Source: Gammaproteobacteria bacterium
GTDB taxonomy: Bacteria > Pseudomonadota > Gammaproteobacteria > Steroidobacterales > Steroidobacteraceae
Direction of reading: 5' to 3'
NCBI GenBank assembly: GCA_947469285.1
Contig: CANIOW010000014.1
Location: 26,031 to 90,030, forward strand
Length of the DNA: 64,000 nucleotides
This document shows positions 46,163-54,731 of this stretch, piece after piece (the first letter of the stretch is position 1; every line of letters begins with the position of its first letter). The notes below the pieces were generated by a model. It did no database searches, was not told the DNA's origin, and saw only the letters and a program-made list of their open reading frames with translations. A program made the position numbers and the translations under genes.

Positions 46163-47842
46163 ATGACGATTCTGCCCCCCAATGTGTCTGCAGAGCAGTT
46201 TGCATCGGCGATGCGCGCCTTCGAAGCGGCAGTCGGCAAGGAATGGTTGCTGTCATCCGAGATCGATATTGCGGGATACCGCGATCCATGGTCGATGGTC
46301 CGCGACAAGCCGGGTGAACTGCTGCCTTCTGCGGCGGTGGCTCCTGCATCAGTGGACCAGGTGCAGGCCGTGGTCCGCGTGGCGAACGAATTCAAGATCC
46401 CGCTCTACGCAGTGTCGACCGGGAAGAACTATTCCTATGGCGGGCCAGCGCCCAACGTTCGCGGCAGCGTGATCGTCGACCTGAAGCGCATGAAGAAGAT
46501 CCTGGAAATCGACGGCGATCGGCATTTCGCGCTGGTCGAGCCCGGGGTGACCTATTTCGATCTTTATCGGGAGATCCAAGCCCGCGGCCTGAAGCTGATG
46601 ATCGATAACCCCGATCCTGCCTGGGGCAGTCCGTCGGGAAACAGTCTTGATCGGGGCGTCGGCTATACGATGGGCCCCTATCGCGATCACGCGAGTTCCA
46701 CCTGCGGTCTGGAGGTGGTGCTGGCGAATGGCGAAGTGATGCGCACCGGCATGGGGGCGCTTCCCGGAGCGAAGACTTGGCAGGAGTACAGGCACGGTTT
46801 CGGGCCCGACCCCGCTGGCCTGTTCTTTCAGGGCAATTTTGGCATCGTGACGAAGATCGGCGTTCGGCTGATGCCGCTGCCAGAGCATTATCGAACCGGC
46901 AAGATCACCGTACCGCGTCGTCAGGATCTCCATGGTCTGGTTCGCACGGTCAACTACCTGGCCGATCTGTTCATGATCGGCGAACCGGTGTTCTCCAGCC
47001 CGCTGCATCCCTTGATGAAGAACAGCGAGTTCGTGGCCGAGGCGACGCGCCAAGGTGCCTTCAACGACGAAAAGCTCGACCAGATGGCCGCGGCGGCGAA
47101 GCTCCCTTTCTATCAGGTTGAACTGCAGTTCTATGGATCGGAAGGCACGACCAAGGCGAATTGGGATTACGCCCAGCAACTCGCGGTACGCAATGTGCCG
47201 GGCGCCCGGGCGCTGGAGGGAGTTTCCTTTCCAATGCCGCTCACCCGCGAACAGATCATGGACAAGAATCCGCCTTACGGGGAAAGCGCTATCCGAAGGT
47301 ATGCCGCTGTGGCTGTCCCCAACCTGACTACGTTCGACTTTATCGGGCGTCATGTCGAGAATCCCGACGACTACGTCCACCTCCACTATGGAATGTTCAC
47401 GATCGTCCCACGCTCGGCAGAGGCCGTATTCCAGGTCCAACGTGCGTGGGTCGACCTGGTGCACGAAGAGGGAGCAACCTTGGTGACCGAGCAGACGCCG
47501 CGTCCCAGCGTGCTGACCATGCCACTCCAGTGGCACCAGACATGTTTCTTTATGTGGGCCGGGTTTCCGCTCCAGGCTGAAGGGCGGCCGATGTCGGAAG
47601 CGCTTGCTCGGATGCTCGAGCTCGTCCTTGACGTCAATGCCAAGAACGGCTGGTGCGAATACCGGGCCGAGCCTTTGATGCAAGACAAGGTAGCGGAGTA
47701 CTACGGCTTCAACAACCACGTGCTGCGCCGCTTCAACGAGGCGCTGAAGGACGCGGTTGATCCAAACGGCATCCTGTCGCCTGGACGAGGGGGGATTTGG
47801 CCAAAGGCGTTCCGCTCGCTGCGAGGGAAGGTGGGCGTATGA
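46163..47842 (+). CDS. VAO/4-cresol dehydrogenase-type flavoprotein, cassette B
   Basis: A 559-residue paralogue of the cassette A enzyme. FAD-domain elements: STGKNYSYGGPAP, VEPGVTYFDLY, PDPAWGSPSGNSLDRGVGYT. Cap domain ends DPNGILSPGRGGIWPK. The Tyr-Arg pair that holds the phenolate appears in WCEYRAE, and a His (VHLHYGMF) lines up with the FAD-linking His of VAO. GGAGAGG stands 10 bp before the ATG. Sequence differences from A and C in the region of residues 250-400 (cap domain, active-site lid) suggest another side-chain preference. The next gene, a cytochrome, overlaps by ATGA. Confidence 0.87.
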   Translation: MTILPPNVSAEQFASAMRAFEAAVGKEWLLSSEIDIAGYRDPWSMVRDKPGELLPSAAVAPASVDQVQAVVRVANEFKIPLYAVSTGKNYSYGGPAPNVRGSVIVDLKRMKKILEIDGDRHFALVEPGVTYFDLYREIQARGLKLMIDNPDPAWGSPSGNSLDRGVGYTMGPYRDHASSTCGLEVVLANGEVMRTGMGALPGAKTWQEYRHGFGPDPAGLFFQGNFGIVTKIGVRLMPLPEHYRTGKITVPRRQDLHGLVRTVNYLADLFMIGEPVFSSPLHPLMKNSEFVAEATRQGAFNDEKLDQMAAAAKLPFYQVELQFYGSEGTTKANWDYAQQLAVRNVPGARALEGVSFPMPLTREQIMDKNPPYGESAIRRYAAVAVPNLTTFDFIGRHVENPDDYVHLHYGMFTIVPRSAEAVFQVQRAWVDLVHEEGATLVTEQTPRPSVLTMPLQWHQTCFFMWAGFPLQAEGRPMSEALARMLELVLDVNAKNGWCEYRAEPLMQDKVAEYYGFNNHVLRRFNEALKDAVDPNGILSPGRGGIWPKAFRSLRGKVGV

Positions 47843-48288
47843 AGGGCGCGCTAGCATTCGCACTGTTGGCTGCGACGACGATTGCAATGTGCGGCGACGT
47901 GCACGCAGCGCAGCCTCGGCGGCCGGCTCTGGCCGCAAATGCCGCGCTCGTGGCGCAAGGGCGCCAGGCTTTCGAGCTCAATTGCGCAGCCTGCCACGGC
48001 AAGGGTCCGAGCGAGGGGAGGGTGCCGCTACTTCCGGGCACTTACGCACTATCGCTCAAGTACAAAGGGGACATTCCCGCCGCGTTGGAGGATCGTACCG
48101 ACCTGACCCCTGAATTCATCGTGGCGATCGTGCGCAATGGCGTCTTTTCGATGCCGCCGCTTCGCAAGACGGATGTGAGCGACGAGGAACTGAAGGCCAT
48201 TGCCGCCTATCTACGTGATTCGTCGAAACGCCCCGGTGGTCCGATCCGGACGGGCCCGAACAAGGTGGGCGGTCGCGAAGACAATTGA
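47839..48288 (+). CDS. c-type cytochrome, electron acceptor subunit, cassette B
   Basis: A 149-residue protein starting at 47839 (ATGA overlap with the flavoprotein). It has a signal peptide (MKGALAFALLAATTIAMCG), one CAACH haem site and the Met region SMPPLRKT; LEDRTDLTPEF is shared with the other two cytochromes. The last 20 codons, rich in Pro, Gly and charged residues, are part of a 115-bp tandem duplication and have no counterpart in cassettes A and C, so the C-terminal tail may be recent. Confidence 0.87.
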   Translation: MKGALAFALLAATTIAMCGDVHAAQPRRPALAANAALVAQGRQAFELNCAACHGKGPSEGRVPLLPGTYALSLKYKGDIPAALEDRTDLTPEFIVAIVRNGVFSMPPLRKTDVSDEELKAIAAYLRDSSKRPGGPIRTGPNKVGGREDN

Positions 48289-48457
48289 ATGCGCGCGAGC
48301 ATTGAACGGACAATGACCGGATCAAATCAGGTTGAGCACCCTACGCCCCGGTGGTCCGATCCGGACGGGCCCGAACAAGGTGGGCGGTCGCGAAGACAAT
48401 TGAATGCGCGCGAGCATTGAACGGACAATGACCGGATCAAATCAGGTTGAGCACCCT
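48228..48457 (+). repeat. Perfect 115-bp tandem duplication
   Basis: The 115 bp from 48228 to 48342 are repeated without a mismatch at 48343 to 48457. The unit contains the last 20 codons and stop of the cassette B cytochrome gene plus 54 bp downstream, so the second copy is a non-coding echo of the gene end. Perfect identity implies a recent event, or an assembly artefact. It sits directly before the enoyl-CoA hydratase gene. Confidence 0.95.
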
Positions 48458-48484
48458 ATTCTCTAATCGATTGAAGGACATACA

Positions 48485-49264
48485 GTGGAAGAAACCAAAT
48501 TCTGCCAGGTGAAGGACGAAGGACATATCCGCATCGTCACTATCAACCGGCCAGAGGTCATGAACGCCTTGCACTGGGAAGCCCATGCAGAACTTGACCG
48601 TGTCTGGACCGACTTCGCCGCTGACGGCGCCCTTTGGGTGGCGATTGTCACCGGAGCGGGCGACAGGGCCTTTTCGGCGGGAAATGACCTGAAAGTACAG
48701 GCGGCCGGTAAGTACCGACCCAAGCCGGCATCGGGTTTCGGTGGCCTGTCTCGCCGACACGACCTGGATAAACCCATCATCGCCGCGGTCAACGGGTTGG
48801 CAATGGGCGGGGGTTTCGAAATTGCCTTGTCCTGCGACATTATCGTTGCCGCCGAGCACGCCGTCTTCGCATTGCCAGAGCCGCGCGTGGGAATGATTGC
48901 GGGGGAAGGGGGCATCACGAGATTGGGCCGCATGATTCCGCAGAAGCAGGCGCTCGGGATGATTTTGACGGGACGCCGCGTTTCGGCGGCAGAGGGGGAG
49001 CGGTTAGGCTTCGTGAACGAAGTCGTTCCGACCGGCCAGGCCCTGACCGGGGCGCTTCGTTGGGCAAACCTCATTCTGGAAGCCTCGCCATTGGCGGTGC
49101 GCGCATCCAAGCAGGCATTCTACCGCGGGTTCGACGAACCCACCCTTGCTGAGGCGATCAGCACGGTCTACTCTGTACAACAGCAGAATATGGCGAGCCA
49201 GGACTTCCTCGAAGGGCCGCGGGCATTCGCTGAGAAGCGCAGTCCGGTTTGGCAGAACAAGTAA
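48485..49264 (+). CDS. Enoyl-CoA hydratase/isomerase family protein
   Basis: A 259-residue crotonase with oxyanion-hole segments SAGNDLKV and GLAMGGGFEIALSCDI, and a potential acid/base Glu in GEGGITRLG. The start is GTG at 48485 with AAGGA 7 bp upstream. In this island it could hydrate an unsaturated aryl-alkenyl-CoA made with the class III CoA-transferase. It is followed within 52 bp by a gene of unknown function. Confidence 0.88.
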   Translation: MEETKFCQVKDEGHIRIVTINRPEVMNALHWEAHAELDRVWTDFAADGALWVAIVTGAGDRAFSAGNDLKVQAAGKYRPKPASGFGGLSRRHDLDKPIIAAVNGLAMGGGFEIALSCDIIVAAEHAVFALPEPRVGMIAGEGGITRLGRMIPQKQALGMILTGRRVSAAEGERLGFVNEVVPTGQALTGALRWANLILEASPLAVRASKQAFYRGFDEPTLAEAISTVYSVQQQNMASQDFLEGPRAFAEKRSPVWQNK

Positions 49265-49316
49265 TGCCAATGCACACCTTGGCTCGCTCAGTAATTTCAT
49301 GCCGGAGAGAATGACC

Positions 49317-49883
49317 ATGTCCCAAGTTGAACCAACGTCGCCGGCGTATCTGAATGCCAAGATGGCGGAGGCCGCCGTCGAAGCGGTTGTCGAGGCTATC
49401 CTGAATCCACCGGCCAACAGCAAGCTGGCGGACGCGGGGAAGTTTTTGCGCCCCAAGCGCAAGCAGTGCCATGTTGTGGTCGTCGTCCCTGGCACCACAG
49501 GATCCATCGAGCCGGATACCTGCCCGCAATGGATGGAGCAGTTGCAGGTCAGGCCGCTCGTTCTTTTCCAGAAGAGCTTCTACGGTGGGCGCGAAGAACT
49601 TGACGCCCCCTTCGGAAAGATCGCCCGATTGAAGGCGCACCAACTTTGGCACGATCGTAACGACGACCGGACCGGAACCCTGCCTCACTTGCTCTTCAAA
49701 GGAGACACCGTCTATTGGGGTGGCGTGAAGCGGCTGGGGATTGTGGTGACCTGCTCCGGGCTTCAACCGTACATCGACAAGATGATCGCCGGGATGGTCG
49801 CCGATATGTTGATCACGATGGCCCACGAGGCGTGGATGACAAGCCCGGAATTCTTGGAACACAAGCACTTTATCGGCGGATGA
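49317..49883 (+). CDS. Protein of unknown function (188 residues)
   Basis: I do not recognise this family. The ATG at 49317 is best placed relative to GGAGAG (49304-49309); upstream in-frame codons overlap the hydratase gene. The product is soluble, with no signal or membrane segment. Visible are an Ala/Val-rich helix near the N-terminus, strand-like HVVVVVPGTTGSI, then CPQWMEQLQV, KAHQLWHDRNDD, and a C-terminal TMAHEAWMTSPEFLEHKHF rich in His. Several His, Cys and Asp residues could bind a metal or flavin. It lies between an enoyl-CoA hydratase and a hydrolase gene on the same strand. Confidence 0.6.
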   Translation: MSQVEPTSPAYLNAKMAEAAVEAVVEAILNPPANSKLADAGKFLRPKRKQCHVVVVVPGTTGSIEPDTCPQWMEQLQVRPLVLFQKSFYGGREELDAPFGKIARLKAHQLWHDRNDDRTGTLPHLLFKGDTVYWGGVKRLGIVVTCSGLQPYIDKMIAGMVADMLITMAHEAWMTSPEFLEHKHFIGG

Positions 49884-49941
49884 CCGGTCCGTTCGTCGAT
49901 TGCAGTCGAGGATCACCTTGCCAACGTCCGATCCGCCATCC

Positions 49942-50775
49942 ATGCGCTCCTGGTTAGGGCTTTCCCAGGCCGACCGCGATGCCGCCTACAACAATCGCGG
50001 CGCGATCGGAAATGCGGAGGAGTTGATCCTTGCTCGCCGGGAAGCGTCGAATGAGGTACGGGCGCGGTTCCGGTGTCATCTGGACGTACCGTACGGCGTT
50101 CATCCGCGGGAGCGCTGGGACATCTTTCCCGGACGCGATCCAAACGCGCCGTGCCTCGTCTTCATTCACGGCGGGTATTGGCAGGGCGGTGACAAGACGG
50201 ATTTTTCCGCCTGCGTTCGTGGCGCGCTTGAAAAGGGTTGGTCCGCGGCACTGTGCGGCTATCCGCTCGCACCGGAGTCGTCGCTGACCCAGATCGTCGA
50301 TCGCATTGTGAGCGCACTGGTGTGGTTCGACGACCATCGCGCGGGGTACGAGGCGGGTGGGCCGCTCGTTCTGTCGGGATGGTCGGCGGGAGCGCATCTG
50401 GCCGCTATCAGCGCCCGGCACGACGCGGTGCAAGCCGTCCTGTGCATCTCTGGCATTTTCGACTTGGCGCCGCTTCGTGACACCTTCCTCAACGCCAAGC
50501 TCAACCTGTCCGACCAGGAAATTGCTCGATTCTCGCCGATTCGCCTGGAACCGATCGAAAAGCCCTTCATAGTCGCTTTCGGAGCAGACGAGTTGCCCGA
50601 GCTACAGCGCCAAAGCAGGGAATTCTTTCGAGTTCGCCAAGATGCTGGGGTGCCCGGTAGCCTGACGGTGCTTCCGGGGGCCAATCACCTGACGGTGCTC
50701 GAGGAACTGGGACGCGCGCGATCCGTCCTTACTGAGGCGACCCAAGTTGCACTTTCAATTGCCGCCCGCTCGTGA
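49942..50775 (+). CDS. Alpha/beta hydrolase, kynurenine formamidase-like
   Basis: 277 residues from the ATG at 49942; an in-frame TTG at 49900 would extend it. The pattern HGGYWQGGDKTDFS (oxyanion region), GWSAGAHLAA (nucleophile Ser) and ANHLTVLEEL (His) is that of the arylformamidase/esterase branch. In an aromatic island it more likely acts as an esterase or C-C hydrolase-like enzyme on an aryl ester or amide than in tryptophan catabolism, for which there are no other genes here. Confidence 0.83.
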   Translation: MRSWLGLSQADRDAAYNNRGAIGNAEELILARREASNEVRARFRCHLDVPYGVHPRERWDIFPGRDPNAPCLVFIHGGYWQGGDKTDFSACVRGALEKGWSAALCGYPLAPESSLTQIVDRIVSALVWFDDHRAGYEAGGPLVLSGWSAGAHLAAISARHDAVQAVLCISGIFDLAPLRDTFLNAKLNLSDQEIARFSPIRLEPIEKPFIVAFGADELPELQRQSREFFRVRQDAGVPGSLTVLPGANHLTVLEELGRARSVLTEATQVALSIAARS

Positions 50776-50825
50776 GCAGTTCCGGTCCGAATAGATGCTC
50801 ATCCGCGCTGGCCGGCGGTTATCGC

Positions 50826-50859
50826 TTGCCTCAATTTTATTTTTAGGATAACGTTATCT
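50826..50859 (+). promoter_or_regulatory. Promoter with LacI-type operator copy 4
   Basis: GGATAACGTTATCT (50846-50859) matches the palindrome at 13 of 14 positions, with a perfect 12-bp core. A TTGCCT at 50826-50831 lies at the same 20-bp distance as the TTGACA boxes of copies 2 and 3. The gene it would control begins 210 bp downstream at 51069; the stretch between holds no other gene that I can support. Confidence 0.7.
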
Positions 50860-51068
50860 ATGCAGGGTTTGCGTGGTTTGTGACCACTGGTCGTGAGGCG
50901 GTGGGTCGAGAAATGCGTGATGACTTCATGAGAATCGCAGATGACGAGTTTGCGTCGGAAAGTACTGATGTGGCGCAACCGGAGTGGGTTACTTGCAGAA
51001 TGACCTGGTGAACCGACCGATATGCCGGCTTTAAGAAACAGCAATTATTTAGGCGGGAATCGTTCCTG

Positions 51069-52151
51069 ATGGCAATCAAGGTAGCAACCATCGAAGGCGA
51101 CGGGATCGGGCCGGAGGTCACGCAGGCCACGATCGAGATTCTGCGCGAGGCGTGCGGGCGCAATGCACTCGACTTCGTCATGCTCGAAGGGGGCGCCGGG
51201 GCATACCAGAAGAGTGGCAACGTCTTGCCACCGGAAACGGCAACAGCATGTGCAAGCATGGCTGCCATCCTGCATGGGGCTGCTGGACTACCTGGGGTGG
51301 TGTACCCCGACGGTACCGAGGTCGGCAACGAGCTTCACCTTCGGCTCCGCTTTGATCTCGATCTCTATGCCAATGTACGACCGATCAAACTCCTGTCAGG
51401 CGTGCGTTCGCCGCTACGCGATGCCGATGCAACCGGCATTGACTACGTAATCGTCCGCGAGAACACCGAAGGCCTTTACGCTAGCCGCGGCGGCGGGATC
51501 GAACTGCGTGATGAGGTGGCGACGGATACGTTGCTGATAACACGCAAGGGCACGGACCGGATTGCCCGCTTTGCTCTTGATCTTGCGCGCAAGCGGACCG
51601 GTGCGCCGCGTAACGGGAAATCGCGTGTCACCGTATGCGACAAGGCCAACATTCTCAGATCGTTCGCCTTCTTCCGAAGGGTGTGCACCGAAGCCGCCGC
51701 GGACTATCCGGACGTAGAGCTGGATTACTCCTACGTCGATGCAATGACGGTCCACCTTGTGAAGCGGCCGGACTTCTACGATGTGATCGTGGCCGAAAAC
51801 CTGTTGGGCGACATCATTTCCGATCTCGGCGCAGCCACAGTCGGCGGAATGGGTATCGCGCCCTCAGCTGAGATAGGACCCGCGCACGCCCTGTTCCAGG
51901 GGGCGCATGGCTCGGCCCCGGACATTGCCGGCCTCGGCATAGCCAGCCCGATTGCAACCGTCCTTTCCGGCGTTCTCATGTTGAGATGGCTCGCCGACCG
52001 ACAGCATGCGCCCGAGTTGGCCGAAGCCGCAGACCGAATTAACGCCGCCGTCGTCAAGGTGCTTGCGGAAGGCAAATCCTTGCCGCGGGACCTGGGCGGT
52101 CAGGCGGGTTCTGCAGAAGTAACGAAAGCAATTTGCCTGGCATTGAAGTAG
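51069..52151 (+). CDS. Isocitrate/isopropylmalate dehydrogenase-family oxidoreductase
   Basis: A 360-residue beta-decarboxylating dehydrogenase. GDGIGPEV at the N-terminus, VRENTEGLYASRGGG (substrate loop), YVDAMTVHLVKRP, AENLLGDIISDLGA and HGSAPDIAGLGIASP (nucleotide region) are all present. It could act on 3-isopropylmalate, tartrate or another 2-hydroxyacid with a neighbouring carboxylate. In the island, away from leuCD, a catabolic role on a 2-hydroxy dicarboxylate is more likely than leucine synthesis. Confidence 0.87.
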   Translation: MAIKVATIEGDGIGPEVTQATIEILREACGRNALDFVMLEGGAGAYQKSGNVLPPETATACASMAAILHGAAGLPGVVYPDGTEVGNELHLRLRFDLDLYANVRPIKLLSGVRSPLRDADATGIDYVIVRENTEGLYASRGGGIELRDEVATDTLLITRKGTDRIARFALDLARKRTGAPRNGKSRVTVCDKANILRSFAFFRRVCTEAAADYPDVELDYSYVDAMTVHLVKRPDFYDVIVAENLLGDIISDLGAATVGGMGIAPSAEIGPAHALFQGAHGSAPDIAGLGIASPIATVLSGVLMLRWLADRQHAPELAEAADRINAAVVKVLAEGKSLPRDLGGQAGSAEVTKAICLALK

Positions 52152-52215
52152 AACGCGCCCGGAATGGCCTACTGCTTCCTTGATTGTTCAAAAACACTAA
52201 AGGGGTTCATTTGAA

Positions 52216-53172
52216 ATGCCGTTAGAAAACAGTAAGCTGCAAATGAGGGGACTCTACCCGGCTACTGTCACCGTCTACGCCGAAGATATGTCAATTGATA
52301 TCGAGGCTACCAGCAAGCACCTTGCTTCCGTGGCATCCGTGCCCGGTGTCAAGGGACTGGTGGTGACCGGGATGTTGGCCGAGGTGCTCGAGCTTACGCC
52401 TGAGGAAGAAGTCGAACTCGTCAAGATCGCCTGCAACGTTCGCAAGAAGGGCCAGCTGGTCATCGCCGGGCTCATGGAGCGTAACATCGATGTTGCGGTC
52501 AAGCAGGCGAGAGCTCTCAAGGCGGCAGGCGCCGATGCGTTGCTCGTGTTCCCCCCTTACGAATTGCGCGCCTATCGTAAGCTGCTCAGCGATGCCGACG
52601 AGATGACGAAGTACTTCACCAGGCTGGATAAGGAAGCCGGTGTCCCTTCCATCATTTTCCAGTACCCGCCGCATAGTGGGGCTGCCTACCCGATCGATAT
52701 CCTTGTTCGCTTGGCTGAAATTCCTGGCGTTATCGGTATCAAGGCAGCGACTGGCACCTTCGAGGCCTACAAGGATATCTGGGACAGGTTGAAGGACAAG
52801 TTGTCGGTGCTCGCGGCCGTAGACTCGCCGCCGCTTCGTGAAATGCTCCTGTATGGAGCCCACGGGGCGCTGATCGGGATCAGCACGATCACGCCTGAGC
52901 ACTGGGTGAAATTGCTCGAGGCGACGGACAAGAAGGACGTGGCAAAGACCGATGCGATCTTTGACAAGATCTGCCGCCCGCTGATGGCGTCGGTATTCGA
53001 AAATCAGAAGCCGACCCGCGCGACCAGCGAGACGGCCTGTGTGAAGGAAGTTCTCGTTCAGCTGGGCGAAATCCCCTCTTCGAGGATTCGTCCTCCAGCA
53101 GTTCCCGTAACCGACGGCATATCCAAGGAAATCCATGCCGCGCTCATCGCTTCCGGGCTTCTGTCGGGTTAA
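52216..53172 (+). CDS. DapA-family (class I) aldolase/hydratase
   Basis: The 318-residue TIM barrel has the Schiff-base Lys at residue 176 (VIGIKAATG) and the partner Tyr at 150 (IIFQYPPHSG). The usual GTTGE phosphate-type motif near residue 50 is replaced by TGMLAE. Members work on pyruvate adducts: dihydrodipicolinate synthase, keto-acid aldolases, or hydratase-aldolases of aromatic pathways. The context with a dehydrogenase before and a Gfo/Idh gene after suggests a catabolic aldolase. AAAGGGG lies upstream of the ATG. Confidence 0.85.
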   Translation: MPLENSKLQMRGLYPATVTVYAEDMSIDIEATSKHLASVASVPGVKGLVVTGMLAEVLELTPEEEVELVKIACNVRKKGQLVIAGLMERNIDVAVKQARALKAAGADALLVFPPYELRAYRKLLSDADEMTKYFTRLDKEAGVPSIIFQYPPHSGAAYPIDILVRLAEIPGVIGIKAATGTFEAYKDIWDRLKDKLSVLAAVDSPPLREMLLYGAHGALIGISTITPEHWVKLLEATDKKDVAKTDAIFDKICRPLMASVFENQKPTRATSETACVKEVLVQLGEIPSSRIRPPAVPVTDGISKEIHAALIASGLLSG

Positions 53173-53350
53173 GCCGACGGTTAGTCGTTGGGGAGAGCAT
53201 TTTGACAGTACGCCTAGGGCCGTAGTCCTGACCGGGCTGGAGTAGGCGCTGGCTCACGGGATGAGCCGATTTGATTTTCGTTGCCCCGATCTGGCGTGGC
53301 GTAGCTGCTGCTTACGGTTGGGACGTAGCAAACAATTGGAGTGAATGGAA

Positions 53351-54337
53351 ATGACGATTAAAGTTGCAGCGACCGGCGTAGGCCACTGGCACTCGCTATA
53401 TGACGCCGCCTATCTGAAGATTCTGGACAACATGCCCGACATCAAATTCGTCGGCATCCAGGATCCGCAGATCTCGGTTGCGGAGCATCGCTCGCGCGAG
53501 CTCGGAAAAGGCACTCCAGTCTTCACTGACTATCGAAAAATGCTGGATGAGACGAAGCCTGATTTCGTTCTCGCGTTGGGTCGCCACGACGACATGGCAG
53601 CGACGGCCCGCTATCTCATCGAGTGCGGCCTTCCATTCATGATGGAAAAGCCGATGGGGCTCAATGCGGACCAGGTGGGCGAAGTTACCGAACTCGCCAC
53701 CAAGCGCAATAGCTTTGCGGCGGTGCCGTTCACGCAGCGTTATCTGCCGTTTACTCAGCAGGCCCGTGAGCTCTTGAAGACCGGCGAGCTTGGCACTGTG
53801 TCGCACCTTTATTTCCGTAACAACCGGCCCACCTCGGATCGCTATCTCGCCTGGGATTCCGAGTGGATGTTCGATCCTGCAATGGGTGGCGGCTGTCTGC
53901 GGAATCTTGGAATTCACGGGATCGACTTGTTTCTTCATCTAACCGGCGAGGATGCTGAGGTCGTCGGGGCGCAGTCCAGCAACCGCGTTCACGGTCGTGC
54001 AGTCGAAGACTATGTGACGGTCATTATCCGTACGCCCAGCGGAGTCCTGGGTACGATTGAAGCTGGCAACACCTTCCCCCGGGATGGGACCGACGGCGAG
54101 TGGAAGATTTCAGGCTCGAAGGTTCTGCTTGCGGCGAAGGATGGCAAGATTCGCCGCGTGACAGCGACGGGAGACGAGACCAGCGATGGCGCGCCGTCAA
54201 AGCATTTGAGCATCACGGCGGTCGAGAAGATATTCGAAGCGTGGCGCGCCGGTGCGAAACCGCCATCGAGCGTTGTCGATTGCTATCGTGCCAACAAGGT
54301 CGTTGATGCGGCCTTCAAGCTCATAAGGTCTCGCTGA
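53351..54337 (+). CDS. Gfo/Idh/MocA-family oxidoreductase
   Basis: A 328-residue protein with an N-terminal Rossmann region (ATGVGHWHS) and the family's EKPMGLNADQV with the catalytic Lys, followed by a C-terminal alpha/beta dimerisation domain. I chose the ATG at 53351 because GGAG stands 9 bp before it; the ATG at 53345 is almost equally possible. NAD(P)-dependent oxidation or reduction of a hydroxy/keto group is expected. The substrate is not apparent. It closes the run with the isopropylmalate-dehydrogenase-like and DapA-like genes. Confidence 0.87.
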   Translation: MTIKVAATGVGHWHSLYDAAYLKILDNMPDIKFVGIQDPQISVAEHRSRELGKGTPVFTDYRKMLDETKPDFVLALGRHDDMAATARYLIECGLPFMMEKPMGLNADQVGEVTELATKRNSFAAVPFTQRYLPFTQQARELLKTGELGTVSHLYFRNNRPTSDRYLAWDSEWMFDPAMGGGCLRNLGIHGIDLFLHLTGEDAEVVGAQSSNRVHGRAVEDYVTVIIRTPSGVLGTIEAGNTFPRDGTDGEWKISGSKVLLAAKDGKIRRVTATGDETSDGAPSKHLSITAVEKIFEAWRAGAKPPSSVVDCYRANKVVDAAFKLIRSR

Positions 54338-54568
54338 CATCGAGCGATCGCAAGTGATCAGCGACGTGTCGGCAGAAGGAAGATTGCGCGTCGATTGATG
54401 GAGTAGGGCGATGTTTCGGAACTGCTCCTTCAGTGTTCTTTGCAATGAGCGGAAAAGCGGCCGGATTTGGGGCTTTGCCGTTGCAGTCAATACGAATAAT
54501 GCGCTGCCGGGGGCATCTACTGTAAGCCGGCTTTGAAACACTCTGTCGCGTGTTCAACTGGGCGGGAC

Positions 54569-54658
54569 TTGAGAGCCTGTCCAAATTGCGGATAGATGTA
54601 GCAGGTAACGTTGTCTATTGTTCTAGACTGAGTCTAAGGGTCGTTTTGAGAGCCTGTC
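54569..54658 (+). repeat. Direct repeat TTGAGAGCCTGTC bracketing operator sites
   Basis: The 13-mer occurs at 54569-54581 and again at 54646-54658, 77 bp apart start to start. Between them lie the imperfect operator and another palindrome. Such a pair could be activator-binding half-sites or the footprint of a lost insertion element. Confidence 0.5.
54603..54616. promoter_or_regulatory. Imperfect LacI-type operator copy 5, AGGTAACGTTGTCT
   Basis: Matches the 14-bp palindrome at 12 positions with the central TAACGTT intact, 116 bp before the GMC oxidoreductase gene. A TTGCGG lies 17 bp upstream, a weak -35. Probably a lower-affinity site of the same regulon. Confidence 0.55.
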
Positions 54659-54731
54659 GGGTCGTGAGACTGGCATGTACTCAACAACCGCTCAGTTTTA
54701 AATTCGCCGTGTAGATGCTTGGGGCCGTCAA

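Larger units (their letters stand above)
54338..54731. other. Regulatory stretch before the GMC oxidoreductase operon
   Basis: 394 bp with no convincing gene. It contains an imperfect operator (54603-54616), a perfect 13-bp inverted repeat TAGACTGAGTCTA (54624-54636) that could bind another factor, and two copies of TTGAGAGCCTGTC (54569-54581 and 54646-54658) that bracket them. This is the likely control region for the five-gene run GMC oxidoreductase to cassette C. Confidence 0.5.

Noticed and set aside
46349..47938. Long minus-strand open frame (529 codons) opposite the cassette B flavoprotein gene
   Set aside because: The plus-strand frame encodes a clear VAO-type enzyme; high GC content makes long antisense frames common, and the antisense product has no recognisable domain.
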